From NCBI GenBank assembly GCA_033439765.1, contig JAULSN010000006.1, positions 2,356,001 through 2,420,000 on the forward strand: 64,000 bases of DNA, in the 5' to 3' direction. Below are positions 37,233 through 47,419 of the stretch, piece by piece; positions within the stretch are counted from its first letter, which is position 1, and every line of letters starts with the position of its first letter. The notes below the pieces were generated by a model, which was given only the letters and a program-made list of their open reading frames with translations, was not told where the DNA came from and did not search any database. The stretch comes from Lasiosphaeria ovina. Lineage: Eukaryota; Ascomycota; Sordariomycetes; Sordariales; Lasiosphaeriaceae. A program made the translations under genes and the position numbers.

Positions 37233-37977
37233 TTTGAATGCTCAGTTTTGAATAACTGGGCGGTCCTTATTTGGGTTTTTAGCTGACAAGGGGTTGTCCG
37301 GGACCCACCAGTTGGCCAGACTCCCCTCTGTACCTTCAACTCAACCACGCAATCCATCCACATCTCTGCTGGTTTGACTTGAAAATACTTTTGAATATTT
37401 TTTAGTTCATTTCGTAAAAGGAGTCTCTCGAAGTATTACGTGTATTGTTAATCTTTTACACTTGATCTCACTCTCCTATCGGGAGGCCTTGTATGCATGC
37501 TCTGCATGTCGATGGAGGGCCAGCATTTGGTTTTCTAGGAGACTGGCAACGCCTTTGCTGGCAGTGTAATTTCAAGCCACCAAGACTGCAATTTGACGGC
37601 AGGGGTTGGAGTTTGAATCTCGACGACAAGAGACAGCCAAAGTTCAGTCCGTGAGCCTTGAAAGGAATGTGAGCACTCTTTTGCCCGGCCAAATAATTAT
37701 CTTGTTGCATCGAAATCAGACGAACATCAGTTTGCCGAAGACCCATTTACGGCCAAATGAGAAACGTGCTCCATTGTCACGTGTTTCAAGAATGGCTGAA
37801 ACCCGAACAATCGGACTTTCCGGGCCCAGCCCGGCCAAGTTCGTCTTAGTGCCGGCCACGACCTCGGCCTCAGGGGGGTTCTCAGCAAGTCCGGCTAAAA
37901 CATTTGTCTGCTATAGGGCAAAACAGCTGCCCTGAAACTGGCCCATTTGATCATGAAATGCATCCACTTAACAAGCT
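37233..37977. other. Intergenic, no gene seen
   Basis: Short overlapping frames without motifs. The right end grades into the conserved promoter block of the small gene at 38236. Confidence 0.5.
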
Positions 37978-38108
37978 AAGACCGAGTTCTAGAACTCGGT
38001 AAGAATCGAAATCGGCCGTAGCCATGCCCCGAGTCAAAGGAGCCACGGCCGGCCCTTGGTGGGTCATATTATTGAACACAAATTTGGGAAATATGTAGCA
38101 TATAAAAG
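37978..38108 (+). promoter_or_regulatory. Conserved promoter block and TATA box of small gene B
   Basis: Positions 37978-38026 match 53866-53914 at 42 of 49 bases, and six of the seven differences are transitions. The block includes a perfect 18-bp palindrome, CCGAGTTCTAGAACTCGG (37982-37999), and the ATCGGCCG core at 38011-38018. TATAAAAG follows at 38101-38108, 128 bases before the ATG. A palindrome plus a fixed core suggests binding by a dimeric regulator. Confidence 0.6.
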
Positions 38109-38235
38109 AGATGATGTTGAACCCCCCTGAATCCAACTGCATGCCAACCCAGATTCGACCGCTTTCTCGCTTAACAAACTAACTAAGCTGATCAGCTCGC
38201 ACCTGCTTGACTGCCTTCCACAGCACGAGAAGACG

Positions 38236-38772
38236 ATGTCGACGATCGCTGAGAGAACGCCATCGGAACGCCTCAGACCCAAAGAGGTTAAATCTCCGGT
38301 CCAGGTTCCTGCACCGACCTCGACGCATGTAAAGACTGATGTTCTGGCGATATTAGACACGAGGGCCTTGAATATTATCGCGGGAAGCACGTCCGGAAAG
38401 GCGGCTGATGTAATACCGTCCAGCTCCGGAAAACCACAAAATGCCACCAACACTCTCGGAAATCACATTGGACAGCGTCCTCACGTCGAAGAAATACAGG
38501 ACGACCACGCCTTATATTATCGCGATTTCCATCCCCCAGGGTCAACCGAGCATGACGAATTACAAGACCCCTTTGTTGACGGTGATGTGGCGTTAACCGA
38601 TCAGTATATTAAATTCCTTAAGACCCAAAGAAAAAGGGAACGCATACAGCAGAAGGAAGATCTCAAGCTTGTGAGGGATGGGGAGCTTAAGAAAAGAGAG
38701 ACAGCGGCGGAGGCCGAGAAAGAACAACAAAAGAATCGACTCAAGCCGGAGCATAATGTTGAGCAGAAGTAG
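38236..38772 (+). CDS. Small charged low-complexity protein, dispersed family member B
   Basis: 178 aa in one exon, ATG 128 bases after a TATA box. The first half is Ser/Thr/Pro-rich and looks disordered. After an acidic segment (DPFVDGDVALTD) comes a long, highly charged helix from YIKFLKTQRKRERIQQKED to the end, rich in Lys, Glu, Arg and Gln. No signal peptide or membrane span. The helix could form a coiled coil or bind nucleic acid; neither is shown. It is linked to the genes at 30647 and 54200 by promoter sequence and by the pattern of disordered front, acidic patch, then hydrophobic-lysine helix. Nothing like a known domain was recognised. Confidence 0.6.
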   Translation: MSTIAERTPSERLRPKEVKSPVQVPAPTSTHVKTDVLAILDTRALNIIAGSTSGKAADVIPSSSGKPQNATNTLGNHIGQRPHVEEIQDDHALYYRDFHPPGSTEHDELQDPFVDGDVALTDQYIKFLKTQRKRERIQQKEDLKLVRDGELKKRETAAEAEKEQQKNRLKPEHNVEQK

Positions 38773-38884
38773 CTACAAGAGAGACTAGCGCTATAATTGA
38801 AATTCATTAGACGCGGTTCGAGTAGGATATGGGTGGCTCTTGGACTAATAAGGTAGTGAAGCGGCCGAGGATGAAGACGGACGA

Positions 38885-39733
38885 TTAATTAAGAGCTTTG
38901 ATGCACGCACCCACCACCTTTTTCCTCGCACCTACCTGGGCACATTGGCAGCTGGCAACGCAGGGACCGCTTTTTGTATGGTAAAATGCCGTATTGCATG
39001 GCAGCCACCCAACGCCCTACCGGGCACTAAGGAAGCCCGGTAAAGTAAAAATGACACTATTCACACTTTCACATGCCCGAGGTAATGCGCGCACTTGGTG
39101 TTTTAAGGTCTGTAGCGGCCAGGTGGCCTTTGCAGGCCTTTGTATGCATATGCAGTCCTCTCCTGTACCAAAGAACACATCGTCAACCTACCATTACGCA
39201 TCACAGCCTTCATGATGCCTTTGATCGAGCTTTCCTCTGACGATTCGAGCTCCCTAGAATTGCATCACCATGTCAACAAACTAGGTTGTCATTAGACTAG
39301 ATTGCTTAAATTAATACACTCCACTCAACACCAAGGAATTACATCACCATGTCAACAAATCAGGATTCAACGGATTACTCGGGTAGCTGGGCGCATGCCA
39401 TGATATTTGGCTCATTTACATACAAATTCGGGCCTCAGAGTTGCCATTTGCAAGTTGCCCTTTTTTCGAGGCTGACTCAGCAACGAAGAAATCGTCAAAA
39501 TGGAAAACACCACGGTAAACGCCTTTTCAGGGCTTTTGAAGGTTTTGACGGCTTCAACGCCGTTGACCCGGGCTGCCGGGCTGCATGGCAGGCGCATGGG
39601 TGGCCGGATGGTAATTCAGTATTTTACCGGCTTAAATTAGGCTCTGAGTATCTCAGTTGCCAACAGCTGTCAATATGCCCAGGTAGGTGCGAGGAAAAAA
39701 ATGGTGGGTGCGTACATCAAAGCTCTTAATTAA
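38885..39733. mobile_element. Non-autonomous DNA transposon relic (MITE-like) with terminal inverted repeats
   Basis: The first about 68 bases (from TTAATTAAGAGCTTTGATG) recur as the reverse complement at the right end. Five differences in that stretch are all transitions. Weaker inverted similarity continues inward for another 60 or so bases, around TGGTAAAAT and CCACCC. The ends sit on the palindrome TTAATTAA, so a TA or a TTAA target duplication cannot be told apart, and with it Tc1/mariner against piggyBac type. The 849-bp body carries no transposase. A 127-codon frame inside (39349-39729) runs into the right inverted repeat and is probably chance. Confidence 0.75.
39257..39364. repeat. 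Direct repeat inside the transposon relic, 79-base spacing
   Basis: A 29-base sequence containing CATCACCATGTCAACAAA at 39257-39285 recurs at 39336-39364 with few differences. It lies in the centre of the inverted-repeat element and may be part of its original structure. Confidence 0.7.
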
Positions 39734-40256
39734 ATAACGAAATTGTAACAATTAGCTGAGAAGCAAGTTCGCAGCATTAGACATCTACCTAATGAATCAC
39801 GCAAGCTATTAATTAGTCCTTAACTAGCATTTAATTATACGAGACTTCTTCAAGATGCTAAGACACAAAATCTTCACTGTGGCTGCCTCAGCATAGCGCT
39901 CTTCCGCGTGTTGAAACTGCGGCCGCTAGCTTCCTCCCCTCCTTCATGACCGGCATCGACGGCAGCATCTGTCACATACGACCATAGGTGCTAGAGAACT
40001 CGGGATCCCGTCCGCTCTCCCATAGATAAGCTAGCGACCGCCAGACTAGTAGTTGGGTCGGTGACGACCAGCGAATCCCTGGTGTTGTATGTTCTTTTTG
40101 TCTTTTTGTCTCCCAATCGCTTCTTTTGAAGCGATTGCCGTGGCGACTCTGGTCTGTTTTTTGTTGTATTGCGTTACTGAACCACTATGTAGAGATTCAG
40201 CATCGCCGGTATAGAATCTTTCCGCAGCCTAGGAGAGATCCGAGTTTCGAGTCGGG
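39734..40256. other. Intergenic, no gene seen
   Basis: AT-rich at the left, next to the transposon relic. No coding frame with motifs. The right end is the 3' flank of the kinase pseudogene. Confidence 0.5.
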
Positions 40257-41803
40257 CTAAACTGCTTGTCCTTGAGGAGGCAACTCGTCACCCACAATCT
40301 CGCTTCCACTGCAACTCTCTACTTCCTCAGACCCGTCTTTCTTGTCGAACCAAACCCAGCGGTCCGTCCACTTTTGCTCGGTTAGCAACTTGGCCTGGTT
40401 CGCAGACATTCTGTCGTCGGGCTTGTATTGCATTAGACCTTGCATGACCGGGAGCAGGTAAGCCAGACTCTCCAGTTCATCCTCGGTATAGTCGTCTTTC
40501 TCGTAGTACTCGCTCTCGTTGCAGTGGGCTATGATGGCACGGCGGTGGGGCTCAAAGGTCTGAGTGATGGGCGCATGCTGTTCAAGTCTGGCGGCTGTTG
40601 TTTGGGCCAAAGAATCAGCAAGCACGTTTCGTCGTTTATGAGTGCGGACTGGGTGTTGGGAACTGAGAGACTGCACCCTCTTTCTGCAAGTCTGCGTCAT
40701 CCTTTGTCATCGCGTCCCATTTGATCCGCCAATCTGGTGGCAGAGGACTCAGCTTCTACATAAGCCTCAGAACAAACATGGCTTTGTGCCGGTCGTAACA
40801 TATGTTCAGCTGTCCCTGGTAGAACAACCCGTGTATCTGGGGCAGGAGATCAGCCATCCAGTTGGTACAGACTGTAATGGATGCATTAAGAAAGAAACCT
40901 ACCACGCATCCGGCCCTCCATAGATCATGCCTGTAGTTGAAGGAGTCCAGAAAAAATGACTCTGGGGCTTTTTGACCCGAAGGCTGGGCGAGGGTCTCCT
41001 TGCTCGAGCTTGTCGAGTATGCCTCTCCCTAGTCGATAAGCTGAATCTCCTCGTTGGCGTTGTCGAACCAGCCAGACCACCACGGGAGTTCGACCAACTG
41101 CCTTGGCAACCCGGGCGGCCGAGGTATCTCTTCGCATTCATACTCTCTAACATTAAACTCCTCCCCCAGGACGTGTGCGAGAGTTTATTTGCTTGCCGTG
41201 ACGTCAGAGCAGGTGAAGGCGACGTTGGAGTACGAGACGTCCGCATGAGCGAACCCGGCTTTGTGTGCAGCAGCCAAGGCCTGGACCAGCTGATGTGATG
41301 CGCGGAGCACCGTGTGCGGCCGTAGTGTCTCGTCGCCTTTTCTACATAAATCCATGATCCTTGGATACGGTAGGGCCGCAAAGTTCCGTGACGATGCAGC
41401 AGTGGGTTCCGGTTGGGCCTGAGTGGATGAAGTTGTCCCAGGGCAAGACGAAGAATCGCATCATGTCTGGATCCAAGCGCTTCCGCAACTCGAGGAGCGT
41501 TTTGACCTCGGCGTCTTGGTGTGCTTCCGCTGGTGGGTCGGCTGCGGCCTTGACTTTGATCGAAACCCATCTATCCTCAGTGAGATCCCGGGCGAGCTAG
41601 ACCGTCGCATACCCGCCGTAGCCAAGCTTGCGCCGAACCACGTATCGGCCGTCCTGGAACGTGTCGCCCAAGTAGACGGGATGGAAGCCCTCTGGCCGAT
41701 ATCTGTCCAAGTCTCCGTGGCGTGGGATGTACTGGCTATTGGTGTAGCGATACTGCGGAAAGCGCCTCTTTGCCTCTATATCCGAAGCTAAAAGGTTGAC
41801 CAT
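40257..41803 (-). pseudogene. Broken SRPK-like protein kinase gene
   Basis: Kinases of the SRPK group phosphorylate Arg/Ser-rich splicing proteins. From the ATG at 41803 the frame reads into RYRPEGFHPVYLGDTF and the glycine-rich loop KLGYGGYATV, then hits TAG at 41597-41599 exactly where the family has the W of TVWLARD. The downstream frame continues LARDLTE. Further pieces of the kinase are spread over different frames; one has LID, TAG (41029-41031), GEAYSTSS, where related fungal kinases have DWGE or DFGE. The C-lobe end (40257-40700) still reads YLLPVMQGLMQYKPDDRMSA. Two Trp codons turned to TAG (G to A) plus several frameshifts mean no functional product. RIP or ordinary decay would both explain it. 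Confidence 0.8.
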
Positions 41804-42298
41804 GATCTTGACCAAATCATGGATTGGGAGATGGAGTAGTTGCGGGGATTGAACATGATCTGGGCTGATGGACAGATTCAATCGTTCCCTACAATCCAAC
41901 CTCTGAGTGTTTGTTAGCGTCGTACTTATGTAGATACCTACAAAGAGTAAAGACACAGTAAAGACATCGGCTTGGAGAAGCTTTTGATAGCTATTTCTAG
42001 GATAGAGAAAGGCCCCAAACATTCTAGAATAGTGATCCTAATAGCGACTACCTCCCACAGCAAAAAAAACCTCCAGAGTAAGCCATAAGTTATTAAGGTC
42101 TTTTTAAATCTTGGCAAGTTCCCTACTAACAAATATTCAGGGATTAAATTGTACCACACACATGAGTCTTGGCGATGGAACCATTTTTTCAGCTCAAGGG
42201 CACGTGAGCAATTCAAGGTAGCTAATCCCAAACCAGCACAGCCCAGCCGCTTCTTGCCCCAAGCATGACCACCACCAGCCGGACTCTCTCGAGCATTC
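41804..42298. other. AT-rich gap between kinase pseudogene and HET gene
   Basis: About 42000-42200 is distinctly AT-rich. It separates the divergent pseudogene and HET gene and must contain the HET promoter. No motif or repeat could be assigned. Confidence 0.4.
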
Positions 42299-44824
42299 AT
42301 GATGGAACTAACAGTTGAGCAATACCAGACACTATGGGTCTCCTTTCTAGCACATCAGTTCATTCCACTGTCTTTGGGCGGCCATATGTTTATGGATGCT
42401 TCCCCAAATGGAACTCTTCTCTACTCGTATCTCCTTCTGCACCTGGGAATCGGGGCAACGGGCGCAGTCCTCGTTGGCACCTTCTGCAACGAAGAATATG
42501 TCGGCACCCCTCTTGCACTGGTAATGCATGAGTTGCCGCTGTGCATGTCTTCGGTTTTGATGCCATGGTGGGATTTTCACACGAGCGATGGCCCTGATGT
42601 CGGCTGGCACGTTCATCTCGTCTTGCAGCACGGCCTGCCTCTGATCGGCTACGTCTATACGGCCATTCTTCTCCGCTCGTCTTGGGCCCTCCGCGTACTC
42701 ACCCTCGGCATCTGCTGGACTTGGTGGGTCTCGTTTTCCTTTCAGCACACGGTGAAGGGCGTCGTCACATGGCTGCGGTGGAAAGTGGCAGCGTCTACGA
42801 CAAGTCCAGTCGTCCCTGGGACCGACTCCGCCGCAAAGCAACAAGACACAGTCCCCAACCCAGAAACTCTTACACTGGAAGAATACCAATATAAACCCCT
42901 CCAGAGTGACCAGATCCGCCTCCTCCGGCTTCACGTGCATGATCCCGACTCTTCCCTGATCGAGTGCGAGCTCCAGCCCTCGCATCTCGACTCGCTCCCC
43001 TCCTTCGAAGCAATCTCGTACACCTGGGGCAGCGCCGCCCAGCCCAACTTCATTGTCGTGCACGAAAACAACAACAAGCGCTACCGCATCCCCGTCACGC
43101 AAAACGTCTTCAGCGTCCTGCAGAACCGCAGCAGCACGCGCGCCCGCCTGGTCTGGATCGACTCGATCTGCATCAACCAGCACGACGCCGCGGAAAAGAC
43201 GCACCAGGTCAGCCTCATGCGGCACATCTACCAGCGGGCGACACGCGTGATCGTCTGGCTGGGCGGCAGCACCACCGAAGGCGTCCGCGAAGAGGCGCGC
43301 AAGGCCAAGAGCATGCTCTACGAGGTCGCCTTCCTGGCGTGGTTCTACCAGCCCCGCGTCCTGGCAGACCGGCTGCACGCGCGGTTCGCGCACCACTGGG
43401 TCGCCGAGCCGCTGGGGTCGCGGTGGCGGGCGCTGATCGCCCTGTTCGCGAACCCCTACTGGAACAGGATGTGGATCGTGCAGGAGGTGGCGCTGGCGCG
43501 CGCCGTCGACGTGGTGTACGGCGGCGAGTACCTGTCGTGGTCCCTGCTGACGTACGTCATGCTCGTCTTCCGCGAGTCTGAGGGCATGTACCTCGGCCAG
43601 CTGCTGACGCCGGGCGTCGCGGCGGGCGCCTACGACGCCGGCATCCCCGTGTCCATCCACATGATGCCGCTGGTGCGGCGCGCCGACAACCGCACGTCGG
43701 ACCTGCCGACGAATTTCGTCGATCTCGTCGGCCTCAGCCAGGTGCAGCGCGCGACGGACCCGCGCGACAAGGTGTTTGGGTTCCTGGGGCTGCTGCCCGA
43801 CGACGACACCCATAAGCATGCCGTCTCCGTCGACTACGCGCGGCCGGTCCCCCAGGTCTACGCCGACGCCGCGCGGTGTGTTTTGGCCGAGCATGCGGTC
43901 GGACGCGTCATCTCGAACAGCGGCGTCGGGTTCCCACGGTCGCGCAACGTCCAGGGCTTGCCCTCGTGGCTGCCGGACTGGAGCGTGCCGTCCATCAACG
44001 CCTTGCTGGGCCGCGTGCTGAGCCGGCCCTACAAGTGCGGCGGGATGGGGCCTGCGTTTTTCCGGCCAAAAGAGGAACAGCAGGATGATTTGTCGTCGTC
44101 GTCGCCAACTGGAGCCGGACGACGGCTTCTCCCACCGGTATTTTTCGCTGGCTTCGTGGCCGATACCGTCAAGCACCTGGGCGGCGTGCGGGACTTGACG
44201 ACAGGCAACTCGACGCCGGAAGAAATCATGGCCGGGCAGGCGGGCGTGCTAGAGTGGTTCCGCGAGGCGCGGGAGCTGGCCCGCCAGCACGCGCGGTCGC
44301 CGTATCCCGTGTGGGAGGACGGGGCCACCGTCTCCGTCAACGAAGCGCTGTGGCGCACCGTGATCGCCGACCGCGTGGGCAGCACGCGGCCGGCGCCCGT
44401 GGCGTACGGGACCAACTTCCGGCTGCTGGTGGACTTCCTGTTCCCGGCCACGCGGGACCTCTACGAGCGCGGCGACCAGGGCGAGGACGGGCCCGAGACG
44501 GTCGCCGAGATCCACGCGCTGTGGGCGGACCCCGAGACGGGCACCTGGCTGAACCGCGCGCGCAAGTACAGCGTCGCGAGCATGACCTGGACCAGCCAGC
44601 GGAGGATCTGTGTCAGTAGTCGGGGATACTTGGCCCTGGTGCCCGAGCTCGCCGAGGAGGGCGACCTGCTGTGTGTCGTGGCCGGGTATCCCATGCCCGT
44701 GGTGCTGCGTAGGCTGGAAAACGAAGGCTGCTATGTCTATGTGGGCGAGACGTACGTCCATGGTTGGATGGATGGAGAGGCGCTAGGCTGGGGGCGGGAA
44801 ATGTGCGAGTTCGAGGTCGTGTGA
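42299..44824 (+). CDS. HET-domain protein with N-terminal membrane domain
   Basis: 841 aa, one exon. Residues 1-160 contain four likely membrane spans (about 41-62, 68-90, 107-128, 129-148), then a linker, then a canonical HET domain: YQYKPLQ at 196, LRLHVHDPDSSLIECEL, FEAISYTWG at 236-244, and LVWIDSICINQHD at 284-296 followed by QVSLMRHIYQRATRVIVWLGG. The region about 480-510 has DPRDKVFGFLGLLP, the usual motif after the HET core, and SWLPDWS follows. HET domains cause regulated cell death on contact between incompatible strains and are often fused to a sensor domain; here the partner is a membrane segment. GC content is high throughout. The ATG at 42299 is followed at once by a second. Confidence in the domain is high, in topology moderate. 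Confidence 0.92.
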   Translation: MMELTVEQYQTLWVSFLAHQFIPLSLGGHMFMDASPNGTLLYSYLLLHLGIGATGAVLVGTFCNEEYVGTPLALVMHELPLCMSSVLMPWWDFHTSDGPDVGWHVHLVLQHGLPLIGYVYTAILLRSSWALRVLTLGICWTWWVSFSFQHTVKGVVTWLRWKVAASTTSPVVPGTDSAAKQQDTVPNPETLTLEEYQYKPLQSDQIRLLRLHVHDPDSSLIECELQPSHLDSLPSFEAISYTWGSAAQPNFIVVHENNNKRYRIPVTQNVFSVLQNRSSTRARLVWIDSICINQHDAAEKTHQVSLMRHIYQRATRVIVWLGGSTTEGVREEARKAKSMLYEVAFLAWFYQPRVLADRLHARFAHHWVAEPLGSRWRALIALFANPYWNRMWIVQEVALARAVDVVYGGEYLSWSLLTYVMLVFRESEGMYLGQLLTPGVAAGAYDAGIPVSIHMMPLVRRADNRTSDLPTNFVDLVGLSQVQRATDPRDKVFGFLGLLPDDDTHKHAVSVDYARPVPQVYADAARCVLAEHAVGRVISNSGVGFPRSRNVQGLPSWLPDWSVPSINALLGRVLSRPYKCGGMGPAFFRPKEEQQDDLSSSSPTGAGRRLLPPVFFAGFVADTVKHLGGVRDLTTGNSTPEEIMAGQAGVLEWFREARELARQHARSPYPVWEDGATVSVNEALWRTVIADRVGSTRPAPVAYGTNFRLLVDFLFPATRDLYERGDQGEDGPETVAEIHALWADPETGTWLNRARKYSVASMTWTSQRRICVSSRGYLALVPELAEEGDLLCVVAGYPMPVVLRRLENEGCYVYVGETYVHGWMDGEALGWGREMCEFEVV

Positions 44825-46336
44825 TCGAAGTTCGCGGCACGACTCCTCCCTTGTGTACAACACTGAACAACAGAAACTTGCCTATTATCCTTCTCTCTCC
44901 TCCAGCCCCGCAAAAACACATTGTATACTTGGCGCACTCTTCGCAGGCTCTACCACCGCCTTCTGGCTGACAGATCATCGCCCGTGAGGCAGTGTCGAGA
45001 TCTGCGTACGCCATTGTCACGCAGATCGGTCATGGATAGCACCCGGAGCGAAATCCTACTTGTGGTGTAGAAATGTAGATACAAAGGCTGGCGTAATATG
45101 TGCAACCAGGTTAGACAGGATTATGAGCTACCGAGTTAAGAGAGCTCTTTCAAGAATCTCCGCCGCCTGTTGTGTTTGAGCCACAACATTGGTGCAGATT
45201 CTCCAAACCCAGCCTGGTGGATGACGCGGCCTGGAGAGACCCGGGTGCTGCACGGGCGCGGCTCATGTAAATGAAATCGTATTAGCATAGTTGCTCGCAT
45301 ACTCCAAGAGTATGGTAAATTCCTGCTCTAGATGGTTCAAGATCATCTCGATCCTCGCAGTAATTAATCTCAAGTGTCCGGGCCTATAGTGCAGCGCCTA
45401 GGCCTTGAGTATACTCAGCGGAGTCTAAGTTGACATGACCCAGCCGAGATCTCAGATCCTCCGCGGTCTGTCTGTCCCCACATCCCGACATCCCAATATC
45501 TCGGACCTCACTTCGTACTAGCTAGAGGTCTCGCAAATTAAGAAGAGATATAAGGATGGGCCAGCAGTCCATTTGTATCGTCGCTGAAATGGTTCCGGTA
45601 TCATCCATGGTACCCCTTTCCTTGAGCAGGCCCTGATTCATTGACACGCCATGTTCGTCCTCTCTCTTATTGCTGCCTGGGCGGCGTCGAGGTTGGTTTG
45701 CCATTCTGCCCCGACGAACTCCATTCCTAGTTCGATGTGTTTCTCTCTTTTTTTTTTCTTTTTTTCTTTTCTTCTTTATGCAAATGTCTCATAAACAGAA
45801 ATACACGCCTTGCTTCAACTGGAAAATACAGTCTTCATATTATATTTATTCTCATTATTTGGTTCTCATCTCACACCACTGCGCTCCTCACGCGTTAACC
45901 CCCACCCCTTCGACCTCTCTTTAATTTTATGAGCTCGCGGATCATAAACCGGTCAGTTGCATTAAGCTCACCTTAATTTGTTAGTTACACTGCTATGGTG
46001 AGATTGCATGAACTTGTGATTGGACTAAACAAGTATTCCGGAGTGATGCTCACTTTTCATGTGCCTGAACTAACGAATACTTGTGCGTTGGAGGCGATTG
46101 GGGTCGTCCTCTGCCACACCCAGTTCGCCGACCTAGTCTCGATTTGGTTGCCTGCATCTCGCGTGGTCGGCAAATTCTGCCTCAGGGTGACGACTCAACG
46201 AGTGTGCCTTGGTTGTGCAACCTCAAATCAAATTTTTTTGCTCGTAGCCTGCCTCCTCCCTTTCCATCTTTCGTTAAAAGCTGAGCGCGAAAAATAACCT
46301 TGAGATCGACACCACATTCTAGAACTATATGGAGTT
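44825..46336. other. 1.5-kb intergenic region
   Basis: Short frames only. A T-rich run near 45750-45770 precedes an AT-rich patch to about 45930. No RNA gene or repeat structure recognised. Confidence 0.5.
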
Positions 46337-47419
46337 ATGATGTTTGACCCAAAATGCAAGAACTCGAATGCAATAATGCCTGTACGTAACTCTCACCGTG
46401 CTAACCTCACAAAGCCGCAGTACTAACCAAGCAAAAAGACACCAACGACCGAACTGAATCTACCATTCTCAATAGAGCAAAGTCTCGTGGCCCCATCGCA
46501 GATCATCCACCCCGCCGCCGTCCGGCGCGGCCACGCCCTCGTCTGCCCAGAAGACGACCTCCCCGGCTTCCTCTCCGACGAGCTCCGCACCCCGAAGCTA
46601 GACAACCTGCACCCCTATCTATGGCTCGCCGGCCTGCCCATCGCCGCGCGGCCGCTGCAGCGCCAGCGGATGATGAAGCGCGTGATTTTCCTGACGGAGC
46701 GCGCAGACGAGCACCTAGTGTGGGACCAAGACCGGCTCTTCCTGAAGCCCTTGCCGAGTTTCCTCCTGTGCCACGACTTCTGGGCGCAGAACCTGTGCCA
46801 CGACGCGGCGCTGCATCGAAGTGCCTGCGGCATGCTGGTCTCCTACGCGTGGCTGGTTGAGCACGAGAGTGATTTCCGCTTGGCAAAAGAGCTGGGGCTG
46901 GTCCCCGCGCATGTGCAGTGGTCTGCGTGGGTGGCGTTCATGAAGAGTTTTCTATCATCTTTCAATAGCGGCGGCGCGAACACATGTATGATGGACCACG
47001 TCGACCCGCGGTACCAGTACGGCGAGCTGCGCTTGTCTCGCCTCAACATGCTGACGCGGTACTTTGTCCCCCGCCTGTGGTCGCGCAGGAACTTCTTCTT
47101 TGGGTTCACCAGCACATCGACGTGGTACACGGCGTTCTTCGAGCGCAACTTTGGTTGGCTGCTCGGGGTGTTTATCTACCTGAATGTTATCCTAACGGCG
47201 CTGCAGGTGGGGCTGGCCACGCGGGTGCTTCAGGAGAGTGAGCAGTTTCAGAACATCTCGTATGGCGTTATCCTGGTCTCGATTTCGGGACTGGCATTGG
47301 GGATACTGCTAATCTTGGTCGTTTGGTTTAACTTGTTTTGGTATCATTTACTGTCCACGCTCGCTTTGACGAAGGACGTGCGGAGGAGGCCGATATTGAG
47401 TAGAGAAAAGAATGTTTAG
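46337..47419 (+). CDS. Membrane protein resembling fungal DUF6601 proteins
   Basis: The long open frame (from 46425) has no ATG near its beginning. A small first exon solves this: ATGATG at 46337, GTACGT donor at 46382, a TACTAAC branch point at 46421-46427 and an AAAAAG acceptor ending at 46438, joining in frame to TPTTELNLPF. The product is 341 aa. Residues about 40-110 carry VRRGHALVCPEDDLPGFL, LHPYLWLAGLP and RVIFLTERADEHLVWDQDRLFLKPLP, which I recall as typical of DUF6601. The C-terminal third has two hydrophobic spans (WLLGVFIYLNVILTALQVGLA and ISGLALGILLILVVWFNLFW), as in that family, whose function is unknown. The short intron is the least certain part. An alternative is a longer upstream intron. 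Confidence 0.65.

Noticed and set aside
39349..39729. 127-codon ATG frame inside the inverted-repeat element
   Set aside because: It extends into the right terminal repeat, has no motif, and its codon use is unlike the genes here. More likely chance.
42347..44176. 609-codon minus-strand frame opposite the HET gene
   Set aside because: An antisense shadow of a GC-rich gene; the translation is rich in Arg, Gln, His and Asp without domain pattern.
34328..44824. Secondary-metabolite or CRISPR-type cluster
   Set aside because: No polyketide, peptide or terpene synthase, transporter or regulator set, and no regularly spaced repeat array is present.
46487..46489. GTG as start codon of the DUF6601-like protein
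   Set aside because: Nuclear fungal genes start at ATG; an upstream spliced ATG fits the frame.
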